From contig NZ_CP072467.1 in the NCBI RefSeq assembly GCF_018437505.1, positions 3,558,010 to 3,622,009 on the forward strand: a stretch of 64,000 nucleotides of DNA. Reading direction: 5' to 3'. The notes under the pieces were generated by a model that made no database searches, was not told the origin of the DNA, and was given only the letters and a program-made list of their open reading frames with translations. Shown piece after piece: positions 27,088 through 35,949 of this stretch. Each line of letters opens with the position of its first letter. Positions within the stretch are counted from its first letter, which is position 1. The position numbers were made by a program, and so were the translations under genes. The DNA is from Spiractinospora alimapuensis (GTDB taxonomy: Bacteria > Actinomycetota > Actinomycetes > Streptosporangiales > Streptosporangiaceae).

Positions 27088-29364
27088 GTGAGTACCGAGA
27101 GACGACGAAGTTCCGGCGGTCGCCGACGCGCCGACTCCGGCCGCGGTGGTGGCCGGGGGCGCAAACCGGCCCGGGGTAATGCCTTCCAACGGTTCTGCTC
27201 CAAGGCGTGGAAGCCCTTCCTCGCCGTGTCTGGCCTGGGTCTGGTCGGTGCGATCGCTTCCTTCGGCATCGCCTACGCCATGACGCCGGACATCGAGGAC
27301 ATCGAGGCGCAGGCCGACGCGTCGCAGCAGGCGACGGTGATCCGCTTCGCGAATGAGGACGAGGTCGGCACCTTCGGTGAGATGAACCGGGTGCCCATCA
27401 CTTACGACCAGATCCCCGACAGCGTCGTCAACGGGGTCCTCTCCGCGGAGCAGCGGGCGTTCTTCGACGAGCCCGCGATCTCGCCCACGGGTACCGCCCG
27501 AGCGGTCCTCTCCCTCGGTGCCGAGGGCGGTGGTTCCGGCATCACCCAGCAGATGGCCCGGAACTACTACGACGGGCTCTCCCAGGAACGCTCCTACATG
27601 CGGAAGATCAAGGAGATCCTGATCTCCTTGAAGGTGGATCAGACTCTCAGCCGAGAGGAGATCCTCACGCAGTACCTGAACACCATCTACTTCGGCCGCA
27701 ACGCCTACGGCGTCCAAGCCGCGGCCCAGGCCTACTTCGACAAGAACGTCGAGGACCTGGACGACGCCGAGGGCGCGTTCATCGGGGCGATCATCCAGCA
27801 GCCCGGAAACTTCGAGAACGCCAACCCCGACGACCCCATGTGGGAGATCCTCGTCGAGCGGTGGGACCACGTCGTCAGTGGCATCCCGGAGGTCCACGAC
27901 ACGAACCCCGAGCTGGGGATGCCCCAGGCCGAGGCCGACGCGCTGGAGTTCCCCGAGATCGTTCCCCGGGACGCCGGCGACACCCACGACGGCTACAACG
28001 GCTACGTCATCGAGGCCGCCCGTCGGGAGCTCACCGAGCGCTACGACGTCACCGAGGAGCAGGTCAACCGCGGTGGGTACGTGGTCTCGACCAGCATCGA
28101 CGAGGAACTCATGGCGGCCGCCGAGGAGGCGGTGGCGGAGAACCGGCCGGAGGGCACACCCGAGGAGACCAACTTCGGTCTCGCCGCCATCGACCCCAGT
28201 ACAGGCGAGATCCGCGGCTTCTACGGCGGCGAGAACGTCTTCGAGGACACCGACAACTCCATGCTGCAGTGGGGACAGGCGGGGTCCTCGATCAAGCCCG
28301 CCGTGCTCGCGGCGGGCCTGCAGAACGGCATCGGGCTGCGCAGCACCTTCGACGGGGACTCGCCACAGACCTTCGAGGGCGTCGGCGACCCCATCCAGAA
28401 CAACGCCAACCGCTCCTGGGGCACGGTCGACCTGGTGGAGTCCACCGCCCACTCCGTCAACACGAGCTTCGTGCAGCTCGCCATCGAGGTGGGGCCACAG
28501 AGCGTGCGGGACATGGCCGGCAGCCTCGGGCTGCCGGAGGAGAGCCTTGAATCGGCGGAGCTGGGCCCGAACATCGCCCTGGGTACGTACTCCGTGACGG
28601 CGCGGGACCAGGCGGCTTTCTACGCGACCTTCGCCAACCAGGGCGTCCACTTTCCCCAGCACATGATCACCGAGGTGCGTAACGCCGAGGGGGACGTCCT
28701 CGAACCCCTCGACGCGGAGGAACTCGAGGGCGGATCCGAGGCCATGAGCCCCGATGCCGCGGCGGACGCGACCTACGCCATGCGCCAGGTGGTCGAGGAC
28801 GGTGGTGCCGAGAGCGCGGCGCTCAGCGACGGCCGTCCCGTGGCGGGCAAGACGGGTACCTCCAACGACGCGGCGTCGGCGTGGTTCGGGGGCTACACGC
28901 CGCAGCTCGCCGCCGCGGTCGGGATTCACCGCAGCGACAACGAGCCGGTTCAGATCCCCGGCCTGGACAGCCTCTACGGAAGCACCGTCCCGGCCGCGAT
29001 CTGGAAGGACTTCATGGAGACCGCCATGGAGGGCGAGGAGGTCCAGGACTTCCCCGAGCCCGCGTGGATCGGCTCCGAGGACAGCTACCTGCCCACGCCG
29101 GAGCCGTCGGAATCGCCGGAGGAGACCGAGACTCCCGAGGAGACGGAAGAACCCAGCGAAACACCGTCGGAGACTCCGTCCACGGATCCCTGTGAGGACC
29201 CGATGGACTGGCGTTGCGACGACGACGGTCCCGGAGAGCCGACTGAGTCCCCCGATCCCACCTTCCCGCCACCGGGCAATGGTGACGATGACGAGGATCC
29301 GCCTGGCCAGGGCTGGCCCGGCAACGTGGGTAGCCAGGGCAACCGAGAGACCAACGCGCCCTAG
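27088..29364 (+). CDS. class A bifunctional penicillin-binding protein
   Basis: The 758-residue protein has a basic cytosolic head, a transmembrane anchor (FLAVSGLGLVGAIASFGIAYA, about residues 47-66), a GT51 glycosyltransferase domain with VLSAEQRAFFDEPAISPTG and GITQQMARN, and a transpeptidase domain with SSIK near residue 399, SVN and KTGT near residue 587. It polymerises and crosslinks peptidoglycan. The C-terminal 110 residues are Pro/Glu/Thr/Ser-rich and probably reach the wall. GTG 27088 follows GAGGAC. It equals Rv0050 (PonA1) by context. Confidence 0.95.
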   Translation: MSTERRRSSGGRRRADSGRGGGRGRKPARGNAFQRFCSKAWKPFLAVSGLGLVGAIASFGIAYAMTPDIEDIEAQADASQQATVIRFANEDEVGTFGEMNRVPITYDQIPDSVVNGVLSAEQRAFFDEPAISPTGTARAVLSLGAEGGGSGITQQMARNYYDGLSQERSYMRKIKEILISLKVDQTLSREEILTQYLNTIYFGRNAYGVQAAAQAYFDKNVEDLDDAEGAFIGAIIQQPGNFENANPDDPMWEILVERWDHVVSGIPEVHDTNPELGMPQAEADALEFPEIVPRDAGDTHDGYNGYVIEAARRELTERYDVTEEQVNRGGYVVSTSIDEELMAAAEEAVAENRPEGTPEETNFGLAAIDPSTGEIRGFYGGENVFEDTDNSMLQWGQAGSSIKPAVLAAGLQNGIGLRSTFDGDSPQTFEGVGDPIQNNANRSWGTVDLVESTAHSVNTSFVQLAIEVGPQSVRDMAGSLGLPEESLESAELGPNIALGTYSVTARDQAAFYATFANQGVHFPQHMITEVRNAEGDVLEPLDAEELEGGSEAMSPDAAADATYAMRQVVEDGGAESAALSDGRPVAGKTGTSNDAASAWFGGYTPQLAAAVGIHRSDNEPVQIPGLDSLYGSTVPAAIWKDFMETAMEGEEVQDFPEPAWIGSEDSYLPTPEPSESPEETETPEETEEPSETPSETPSTDPCEDPMDWRCDDDGPGEPTESPDPTFPPPGNGDDDEDPPGQGWPGNVGSQGNRETNAP

Positions 29365-29376
29365 GCGGAGGTAGCA

Positions 29377-30744
29377 GTGCGCGACCGGGGGACCACCGGC
29401 GTCCGTAGGGATCGCCGGCGGTCCCCCGTCGTCGTTCCCGGGGCCGGCCGTCCGCCGTGGGTCGGACTGGTGCTGCTCGGCCTGCTCGGCGGAGCCGCGG
29501 CCTACGCCGCGAACCTGCCCTGTCGGATCGCCGGCTGGCGGGGCGGCGTGCAGTTCACCTACGGCTGCTACACCGACATCCATCCCCTGTTCTTCCGGGA
29601 CGGACTGGCCGAAGGAACGCTGGTCTACGTGGACCAGCCGGTGGAGTACCCGGTACTGACCGGTGCGTGGATGCAACTGGCGGCCGGCGCGGTCTCCTGG
29701 ATCCCCGACGACCGGCTCGCCGGGGGCGTCTACTTCGACCTCACAGTGGTGGCGCTCACGGTGTGCCTGGTGGCGACCGTCGTGATGGTGGGGGCCATGG
29801 CGGGCCGCGACCTCAGGGGCGGTGCGGCACGGTTCGACCCGAGCGTGGCGTTGCTGGCGGGCGCGGGGGTGGCGTTGGTTCCGGCGACGGTGCTCAACGC
29901 CTTCATCAACTGGGACTTCCTGGCGATCGCCCTGGCCACGGGGGCACTCTTCCTCTGGCAGCGCGACCGCCCGTGGCTCGCCGGCGCCCTGTTGGGACTG
30001 GCGGTCGCCGCCAAGTTCTACCCCGTCTTCTTCCTCGGGCCGCTGCTGGTGCTGGGATTGCGGGACTGGTGGCGGGATCGGGACGGCGGGGCGACGCTGC
30101 GCGACGTCGCCCGCTGCACGGGAGCCGCCGTGGTGGCGTGGGCGGTGGTCAACCTTCCGGTTCTGCTCGCCAGCCCCACCGGGTGGGCGACGTTCTTCGT
30201 CTACAGCGGAGAGCGGGGAGCGGACTGGGGGACGATCTACTACGTGCTCGGCCAGGCCGGGGTCGGCTGGGCGCGCGGTGGTGAGACGCTCAACACCGTC
30301 GGCACCCTCGGCTTCCTGGTGGGCTGCGTGGCGGTCGGTGCCCTCGCCCTGTTCGCCCGGAACCGGCCCCCGTTGGCGGCGCTGGTGTTCCTCACGGTCG
30401 CGGCCTTCATTCTCACCAACAAGGTGTGGTCGCCGCAGTTCGTGCTCTGGCTCCTTCCGCTGGCCGCGCTCGCCTGGCCCCGCAACCTGCGGACGTGGAT
30501 GGTCGTCGCGGCCATCGGTTTGTGGCAGATGGCGGAGCTCGGCTACGCGCTGGGGATCTGGCCCTATCTCGACCACGTCACACGCGATTCCGACGTTGCC
30601 GCCACGACTGTCACCCTCGGTGGATACGCTGTCCTCACACTTGGGCGGTTCTGCGGACTCATCCTGGCGTGTGCCGTGGTCTGCGCGGGGTGCCTGCGCC
30701 GACCATCGCACCCGACAGTCGCTGGTAGCCTGCGTGCGGACTAG
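29377..30744 (+). CDS. GT87-like polyprenyl-phosphate-dependent membrane glycosyltransferase
   Basis: The 455-residue protein has about ten transmembrane helices and an early extracytoplasmic loop with YTDIHPLFFRDGL and DQPVEYPVLTGAW, plausible catalytic-acid positions in GT87/mannosyltransferase relatives. It lies 12 bases after the penicillin-binding protein gene behind a GGAGG site, matching Rv0051 next to ponA1. A lipid-linked sugar transfer role is inferred, not shown. Confidence 0.82.
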   Translation: MRDRGTTGVRRDRRRSPVVVPGAGRPPWVGLVLLGLLGGAAAYAANLPCRIAGWRGGVQFTYGCYTDIHPLFFRDGLAEGTLVYVDQPVEYPVLTGAWMQLAAGAVSWIPDDRLAGGVYFDLTVVALTVCLVATVVMVGAMAGRDLRGGAARFDPSVALLAGAGVALVPATVLNAFINWDFLAIALATGALFLWQRDRPWLAGALLGLAVAAKFYPVFFLGPLLVLGLRDWWRDRDGGATLRDVARCTGAAVVAWAVVNLPVLLASPTGWATFFVYSGERGADWGTIYYVLGQAGVGWARGGETLNTVGTLGFLVGCVAVGALALFARNRPPLAALVFLTVAAFILTNKVWSPQFVLWLLPLAALAWPRNLRTWMVVAAIGLWQMAELGYALGIWPYLDHVTRDSDVAATTVTLGGYAVLTLGRFCGLILACAVVCAGCLRRPSHPTVAGSLRAD

Positions 30745-30754
30745 CTGAATAGAC

Positions 30755-30798
30755 CCTCCTGCCATGGAAAGGCCATGGCCGTGACAGTCCAGAGGAGG
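30755..30798 (+). promoter_or_regulatory. candidate S6:S18 autoregulatory leader before rpsF
   Basis: CCTCCT (30755-30760) is complementary to the AGGAGG ribosome site (30793-30798). Between them GCCATGG (30761-30767) pairs with CCATGGC (30773-30779), leaving an unpaired CGTGAC stretch on the 3' side. This layout, with a sequestered Shine-Dalgarno and a CCG near the stem base, fits known S6:S18 leader motifs. Confidence 0.5.
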
Positions 30799-30809
30799 TG
30801 CACGCACTG

Positions 30810-31100
30810 ATGCGTCGCTACGAAATGATGGTCATCCTCGACCCGAGCCTCGACGAGCGCACCGTTTCGCCGTCGCTCGAGCAGTTCCTCGCGCGCGTGC
30901 GCGACGAGGGCGGCTCCGTGGAGAAGGTCGATGTCTGGGGCAAGCGTCGGCTTTCCTACGACATCGAGAAGAACTCCGAAGGGCTCTACGCGGTGATCGA
31001 CCTGACCGCCACGCCCGCCACGGTCAAGGAGCTGGACCGTCAGCTTCGCCTGGCCGAGGTCGTGCTGCGCACCAAGGTGCTGCGGCCCGAGGTGCACTGA
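30810..31100 (+). CDS. rpsF: 30S ribosomal protein S6
   Basis: The 96-residue protein starts [19 protein letters not shown] and contains [16 protein letters not shown], typical S6. It binds S18 on the 30S platform. ATG 30810 lies 11 bases after AGGAGG; an in-frame GTG inside the ribosome site is rejected. It leads the operon rpsF-ssb-rpsR-rplI. Confidence 0.97.
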   Translation: MRRYEMMVILDPSLDERTVSPSLEQFLARVRDEGGSVEKVDVWGKRRLSYDIEKNSEGLYAVIDLTATPATVKELDRQLRLAEVVLRTKVLRPEVH

Positions 31101-31145
31101 GTCCGCGCTCGTTCGCGTATCCGACCGACGGACCGGAGTTAGCTA

Positions 31146-31694
31146 ATGGCAGGCGACACCCAGATCACTCTTGTCGGCAACCTCGTCGACAACCCCGAGT
31201 TGCGTTTCACGCCGAACGGGGCCGCGGTGGCGCGGTTCCGGGTGGCGTCGACGCCGCGCTTCTACGACCGCCAGTCGGGTGAGTGGAAGGACGGCGAGGC
31301 GCTGTTCCTGACCTGCAACGTGTGGCGTCAGGCGGCGGAGAACGTCGCCGAGACCCTGCAGCGGGGTATGCGCGTCATCGTGCAGGGACGGTTGCGGCAG
31401 CGCAGCTACGAGACCCAGCAGGGTGAGAAGCGCACCGTGTACGAGGTCGAGGTCGACGAGGTCGGCCCGGCACTGCGCAACGCCACCGCCAAGGTGACCA
31501 AGACGTCCCGCCCCGGAGGGGGCGGTGGAGGCTTCGGTGGCCAACAGGGTGGTGGCCAGCAGGGCGGCGGCTTCGGCGGCGGCGGTGGCCAGCAGCAGGG
31601 GGGCTTTGGTGGCCCACCCCAGGGCAACGCTGGCCCGCCCGCGGACGACCCCTGGGCGCAGAGCGGCGGGTTCGGCGACGAGCCACCGTTCTGA
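31146..31694 (+). CDS. ssb: single-stranded DNA-binding protein
   Basis: The 182-residue protein has an OB-fold (residues 1-110, [20 protein letters not shown]), a glycine/glutamine-rich linker (about 120-165) and the acidic tip GDEPPF that docks DNA-repair partners. It coats single strands during replication. It lies 45 bases after rpsF in the S6-S18 operon, the usual actinobacterial arrangement. Confidence 0.97.
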   Translation: MAGDTQITLVGNLVDNPELRFTPNGAAVARFRVASTPRFYDRQSGEWKDGEALFLTCNVWRQAAENVAETLQRGMRVIVQGRLRQRSYETQQGEKRTVYEVEVDEVGPALRNATAKVTKTSRPGGGGGGFGGQQGGGQQGGGFGGGGGQQQGGFGGPPQGNAGPPADDPWAQSGGFGDEPPF

Positions 31695-31705
31695 CGTGAA
31701 GACGT

Positions 31706-31731
31706 GCTGACGACCGGCGACGGTCGTCAGC
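31706..31731 (+). terminator. hairpin after ssb
   Basis: GCTGACGACCG (31706-31716) pairs perfectly with CGGTCGTCAGC (31721-31731) around a GCGA tetraloop, 12 bases after ssb. It may attenuate read-through into rpsR-rplI or protect the rpsF-ssb mRNA end. Confidence 0.6.
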
Positions 31732-31856
31732 GGATCGCCGCGATCCGGCCCTCGCGTCTCTGGAGGTCCACCAGAGGCACCAGCGGCGAGGCTCACTCGG
31801 CTGCCTCCACCGTTGGCGGGCGATCGCGGCACGAGCCGAGTATCTGCCCACACCAT

Positions 31857-31873
31857 CCCCGGACTTTCCGGGG
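31857..31873 (+). promoter_or_regulatory. small hairpin upstream of rpsR
   Basis: CCCCGGA and TCCGGGG flank a CTT triloop 24 bases before the rpsR start. Role unknown; it could be a second attenuator or a leader element. Confidence 0.35.
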
Positions 31874-31897
31874 CTCTATGTGAATTGGAGCACCACG

Positions 31898-32134
31898 ATG
31901 GCTAAGCCGGCAGCGCGCAAGCCCAAGAAGAAGGTTTGCCTGTTCTGTCAGGAAAAGACCACCTACGTTGACTACAAGGACACGACGTTGCTGCGGAAGT
32001 TCATTTCCGACCGCGGCAAGATTCGTGCCCGACGGGTCACCGGTAACTGCATGCAGCACCAGCGGGACGTCGCGACAGCGATCAAGAGTGCCCGCGAGAT
32101 GGCGCTGCTTCCGTACACCAGCACCGCACGCTAG
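31898..32134 (+). CDS. rpsR: 30S ribosomal protein S18
   Basis: The 78-residue protein starts [20 protein letters not shown] and keeps [19 protein letters not shown]. Cysteine pairs at CLFC and NCMQH make it a C+ (zinc-binding) form. In species with a second, cysteine-free S18 these are exchanged under zinc starvation. ATG 31898 follows TTGGAG; the upstream in-frame ATG at 31880 lacks a ribosome site. Confidence 0.96.
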   Translation: MAKPAARKPKKKVCLFCQEKTTYVDYKDTTLLRKFISDRGKIRARRVTGNCMQHQRDVATAIKSAREMALLPYTSTAR

Positions 32135-32154
32135 AGGGGATCGGAGGTTCAATC

Positions 32155-32604
32155 GTGAAGCTGATCTTGACGCAGGAGGTCAGTGGCCTCGGCGCCCCCG
32201 GCGATGTTGTCGAGGTGCGCGACGGGTACGGGCGAAACTACCTGTTGCCACGGGGCTACGCCGTGAAGTGGACCCGGGGCGGGCAGCGACAGGTCGACGC
32301 GATGCGTCGTGGTCGTCAGGCCCGTGAGATCCGGAACCTGGACGAGGCCGAGCAGATCGCGTCGCAGTTGGCGAACCTTCGGGTCACGCTGCGCCGGCGC
32401 GCGGGCGACAGTGGCCGCCTGTTCGGTTCCGTCGTCGGCGGGGACATCGCCGAGGCCGTGACGAACTCTGGGGGGCCGGCGCTGGACAAGCGTCGGATCG
32501 AGATCCAGAACCCGATCAAGGCCACGGGCGACCACCGGGTGCGGGTGCGCCTGCACCCCGAGGTGAGCGCCTCGATCCAGGTCCAGGTCCTGGCCGCGAA
32601 GTAG
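32155..32604 (+). CDS. rplI: 50S ribosomal protein L9
   Basis: The 149-residue protein starts MKLILTQEVSGLGAPGDVVEVRDGYGRNYLLPRG, the L9 N-terminal signature, followed by a long connecting helix and a C-terminal rRNA-binding domain. It ends the operon, 20 bases after rpsR, and is followed by a strong terminator. Confidence 0.97.
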   Translation: MKLILTQEVSGLGAPGDVVEVRDGYGRNYLLPRGYAVKWTRGGQRQVDAMRRGRQAREIRNLDEAEQIASQLANLRVTLRRRAGDSGRLFGSVVGGDIAEAVTNSGGPALDKRRIEIQNPIKATGDHRVRVRLHPEVSASIQVQVLAAK

Positions 32605-32651
32605 TCGCCTCGGTCGGCTCTCGACGGAGAGTCCGCCGACGCTCAGCGAGG

Positions 32652-32698
32652 ACGATTGGCTCCCGTGTGCTGCGCATGCGGGAGCCAATCGTATTTTT
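32652..32698 (+). terminator. Rho-independent terminator of the rpsF-rplI operon
   Basis: ACGATTGGCTCCCG (32652-32665) pairs with CGGGAGCCAATCGT (32679-32692), a 14-bp stem, followed by ATTTTT. It lies 48 bases after rplI. Confidence 0.92.
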
Positions 32699-32786
32699 CA
32701 GGACACGCCCAACTTCGTTCCGTGGTCAACTGGCAACCGACAGGCATACTGGTGCGTTGAGTTGAGCATGGCGGAGGGATGGGTCG

Positions 32787-33611
32787 ATGGTGAGTCGCGA
32801 TGTACGCGGTCAGGATCCGAGCAGGCGTGCGGTCATGCGGGGAGCGGCCGTTCTGGCCGGAGGGGTGATGCTGGGGGGCGCGGGCCAGGTCCTGACCGCG
32901 CCGGGTGCCCTGGCGGCCAACGAGCCACGCGTCTACACCCGGTCGGAGTGGGAGGCGCGCAAGCCCACGCAGACTCCACAGGTCCTGGACACTCCGCCGG
33001 ACCACATCGTCGTGCACCACACGGCGACGGAGAACCAGTCGGACACCTCCCGGGAGCGCGCCTTCTCGCTGTCCCGCGGTATCCAGAACTGGCACATGGA
33101 CAACAACGGCTGGGTCGACGCCGGCCAGCACCTGACCATCAGCCGTGGCGGACACGTCATGGAGGGGCGCTGGGGCTCACTGCCCAACATTCGGGACAAG
33201 CGTCACGTGGTCGGCGCACACACCGCTGACCACAACTCCCACACGATCGGGATCGAGAACGAGGGCAGCTACGGTTCCGCGGAGCCGCCGGCGCTGCTCA
33301 TGGGGGCGCTGACCGAGACCCTCGCCTGGCTGTGCACGGTGTACGGGCTGGATCCGCGGAAGGCGATCGTCGGGCACCGGGACTACAACTCCACCGAGTG
33401 CCCGGGCGACAAGCTGTACGCCCGACTGGACGAGTTGCGCGGCGCGGTCCGGGAACGGCAGTCCCAGATGGCCGCCCGCCTGGAGATGATGGACTACGCC
33501 GAGATTCCGCAGGAGTTCCGGCCGTCCTACCCGCCGCTGCCTCGGAACGAGCGGGTCGAGCGGTACTACCACGGACCGGTGCTGGGCGACGGAGAGCGCG
33601 ACGCGGGATAG
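32787..33611 (+). CDS. Tat-exported peptidoglycan amidase (N-acetylmuramoyl-L-alanine amidase, PGRP fold)
   Basis: The 274-residue protein has a twin-arginine signal (SRRAVMRGAAVLAGGVMLGG, cleavage near ALAA-NE), then an amidase_2/PGRP domain with zinc ligands in IVVHHTATENQ and HRDYNSTECPGD (H...C pair) and IGIENEGSYG. It cleaves the bond between MurNAc and the stem peptide outside the cell. It is monocistronic between rplI and dnaB. Confidence 0.92.
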   Translation: MVSRDVRGQDPSRRAVMRGAAVLAGGVMLGGAGQVLTAPGALAANEPRVYTRSEWEARKPTQTPQVLDTPPDHIVVHHTATENQSDTSRERAFSLSRGIQNWHMDNNGWVDAGQHLTISRGGHVMEGRWGSLPNIRDKRHVVGAHTADHNSHTIGIENEGSYGSAEPPALLMGALTETLAWLCTVYGLDPRKAIVGHRDYNSTECPGDKLYARLDELRGAVRERQSQMAARLEMMDYAEIPQEFRPSYPPLPRNERVERYYHGPVLGDGERDAG

Positions 33612-33639
33612 ATCTCGTTGCGACGACCTCGGCGCGCCC

Positions 33640-33819
33640 TGTGGACAGCCTGTGGAAAAGTATTTCGCGAAGAATATTTCTCACACCATCCGCGAGGCAT
33701 GTTTGTGCAGGTCAGACGGCCTTTTGCGTGCCGGGGTCGTGGTTATCCACAGGTGTTGTGCACAAGCTATCCGCAGAAGTTGGCCAGTCATACACAAGTT
33801 GTCCCCAGGTCTGTCCACA
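33640..33819. promoter_or_regulatory. DnaA-box cluster upstream of dnaB
   Basis: Within 180 bases there is a perfect TTATCCACA (33743-33751), one-mismatch forms CTGTCCACA (33811-33819; reverse at 33640-33648), TTTTCCACA (reverse, 33651-33659), TTGTGCACA (33756-33764), and weaker CTATCCGCA (33767-33775) and TTGTCCCCA (33799-33807). An AT-rich TATTTCGCGAAGAATATTTC tract lies at 33661-33680. It could regulate dnaB or titrate DnaA. Confidence 0.75.
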
Positions 33820-33923
33820 GGTCCGCTTTGCGCGGTGTCTTCGCAGGGCGCACACTGAGTCCTCGGGGAACCAATTCGCGGGCGTAGGTCCGCGAACACG
33901 TGGCATCGACGCAGGGGGACAGG

Positions 33924-35270
33924 GTGAGCGAGTATCCGCAGCAGGACAGCGGATATGACCGGACGCCACCGCACGACATCATGGCCGAGCAGTGTGTGCT
34001 CGGCGGGATGCTCCTCTCCAAGGAAGCGATCTCCCAGGTCGTGGAGATCGTGCGCTCGGGCGACTTCTATCAGCCGTCCCACCAACTGGTCTTCGACACC
34101 GTCGTCGACCTCTTCTCGCGTGGCGAGCCCGTCGACGCGATCTCGGTCAACGCCGAACTCACCAAACGCGGCGAGATCACCCGCGTGGGGGGTGCCCCCT
34201 ATCTGCACACGCTGACCGACGCCGTTCCGACCGCCGCGAACGCCGGGTACTACGCCCGCATCGTGGGTGAGCGGGCGGTGCTCCGCCGCCTCGTGGAGGT
34301 GGGGACTCGCATCGCCCAGTTGGGCTACAGCGGCGACGGCGACGCCGACCAACTGGTCGACATGGCGCAGGCCGAAGTCATGCGGGTGGCCGACAAGCGC
34401 ACCACCGAGGACTACCAGCCCCTGGCCGAGGTGATGCCGGGAGCGTTGGACGAGATCGAGGCGATCTCCAGCCATGACGGTGGCATGGTGGGGGTGCCCA
34501 CCGGCTTCACCGACTTCGACGCGTTGGCCAACGGGCTCCAGCCGGGGCAGATGGTCATCATCGCCGCGCGCCCGGCGGTCGGCAAGTCGACATTGGCGCT
34601 CGACTTCGGGCGGGCCGCGAGTATCCACAACAACCTCACCTCGGTGATCTTCAGCCTGGAGATGGGCCGCAACGAGATCGTCATGCGGTTGCTCTCCGCC
34701 GAGGCACGGGTCCCGCTGCACACCATGCGGTCGGGCATGATGACCGACGACGACTGGGCGCGGCTCGCCCGCCGGATGGGAGAGGTCGCCGGGGCCCCGC
34801 TCTTCATCGACGACTCACCCAACCTGTCCATGATGGAGATCCGCGCCAAGTGCCGGCGGCTGAAACAGCAGCACGACCTGAAGCTCATCATCCTCGACTA
34901 CCTACAGCTCATGAACTCCGGCGGTCGGGTGGAGAGCCGGCAGCAGGAGGTGTCGGAGATGTCGCGGTCACTGAAGCTGCTGGCGAAGGAACTCGGGGTG
35001 CCCGTCATCGCCCTCTCCCAGCTAAACCGCGGGCCGGAGCAGCGTACGGACAAGAAGCCCCAGCTCAGTGACCTCCGGGAGTCGGGAGCGATCGAGCAGG
35101 ACGCCGACATGGTCGTCCTCCTGCACCGCGAGGACGCCTACGAGAAGGAGTCCCCACGGGCGGGCGAGGCCGACCTGATCGTGGCGAAGCACCGTAACGG
35201 TCCGACGGCGACGGTCACGGTGGCCTTCCAGGGACACTACAGCCGGTTTGTCGACATGGCGCCTGGGTGA
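33924..35270 (+). CDS. dnaB: replicative DNA helicase DnaB
   Basis: The 448-residue protein has the N-terminal primase-binding domain (PHDIMAEQCVLGGMLLS) and a RecA-like motor with Walker A ARPAVGKSTLA near residue 221, Walker B IILDYLQLM and the arginine-finger-bearing QLSDLRESGAIEQDAD. It unwinds DNA ahead of the replisome. No intein is present, unlike many mycobacterial copies. GTG 33924 follows AGGGGAC. Confidence 0.97.
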   Translation: MSEYPQQDSGYDRTPPHDIMAEQCVLGGMLLSKEAISQVVEIVRSGDFYQPSHQLVFDTVVDLFSRGEPVDAISVNAELTKRGEITRVGGAPYLHTLTDAVPTAANAGYYARIVGERAVLRRLVEVGTRIAQLGYSGDGDADQLVDMAQAEVMRVADKRTTEDYQPLAEVMPGALDEIEAISSHDGGMVGVPTGFTDFDALANGLQPGQMVIIAARPAVGKSTLALDFGRAASIHNNLTSVIFSLEMGRNEIVMRLLSAEARVPLHTMRSGMMTDDDWARLARRMGEVAGAPLFIDDSPNLSMMEIRAKCRRLKQQHDLKLIILDYLQLMNSGGRVESRQQEVSEMSRSLKLLAKELGVPVIALSQLNRGPEQRTDKKPQLSDLRESGAIEQDADMVVLLHREDAYEKESPRAGEADLIVAKHRNGPTATVTVAFQGHYSRFVDMAPG

Positions 35271-35299
35271 CACGGCGACCAAGAGACATCCAGGCTGAC

Positions 35300-35346
35300 A
35301 CGAAAGGACCGGCGGGACTCGGTCCGAGTCCCGCCGGTCCTTTCGT
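35300..35346. terminator. bidirectional terminator after dnaB
   Basis: A perfect 22-bp stem (35300-35321 with 35325-35346) with a three-base loop lies between convergent dnaB and the bPH-domain gene. Both arms end in short T tracts (CCTTTCGT) on their respective strands. Confidence 0.92.
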
Positions 35347-35381
35347 ACGTCCTACCGAATCGGGGTGGCCGCGTGGAGCGG

Positions 35382-35903
35382 TCAGTCTCCACCGTCCTTG
35401 CTGGGGAAGATCAGTCCGACGACCTCGAGGTAGAGCTGTTCCGGATACGGCACGAAGGTGATCTTGCTCAGGGCCTGGTCCTGACCGGCCGACTCCATGA
35501 TGAACTCGCCGTAGCCGATGAGGCGGCCCAGCAGGGACCGTTCGAACCGCATGTCGGTGACCTTGCCCAGCGGCATCATGTTCACCTGACGGGTGATCAG
35601 GCCCGTGGTGAACAGGAGACGGGCCGAGGTGATCACGAAGTACTCGACCGACCACTCCGCGATGCGCCACACGAACCACACGAGGACCAGGAGCCAGAGC
35701 CACCAGACCGCGGCGAGCGCGGCGGAGGTGCTGGCCAGGGTGTTGCTGAGGATCCCGGCGAGGATCAGCGTGCCCAACACCAGCGCCACCGGGCCCATGA
35801 GGACCGCGGGGTGACGGCGGATCGTGATGACCTGGTGTTCGTGGGGGAGTAGGTAGCGATTGACAGAGGCAGGAGCGGCATCGCCGGGTGTTACGAGCTT
35901 CAT
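35382..35903 (-). CDS. PH-domain (bPH_2) membrane protein
   Basis: The 173-residue protein has two close transmembrane helices (residues 34-55 and 62-82) and a bacterial PH domain (YFVITSARLLFTTGLITRQ, MMPLGKVTDMRFERSLLG). Such proteins, related to YdbS/YdbT, are of unknown biochemical role, often linked to envelope stress. It is alone, convergent with dnaB. Confidence 0.85.
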   Translation of the reverse strand: MKLVTPGDAAPASVNRYLLPHEHQVITIRRHPAVLMGPVALVLGTLILAGILSNTLASTSAALAAVWWLWLLVLVWFVWRIAEWSVEYFVITSARLLFTTGLITRQVNMMPLGKVTDMRFERSLLGRLIGYGEFIMESAGQDQALSKITFVPYPEQLYLEVVGLIFPSKDGGD

Positions 35904-35949
35904 GGTGCCCTAACCAACCTTGTATCCGGTTGTGGGGAACAGTCCGGGC

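Noticed and set aside
26920-30807. A 1295-codon open frame on the minus strand
   Set aside because: It is antisense to the penicillin-binding protein, the GT87-like gene and the start of rpsF; its composition is the usual Arg/Gly/Val shadow of GC-rich coding DNA and it shows no domain.
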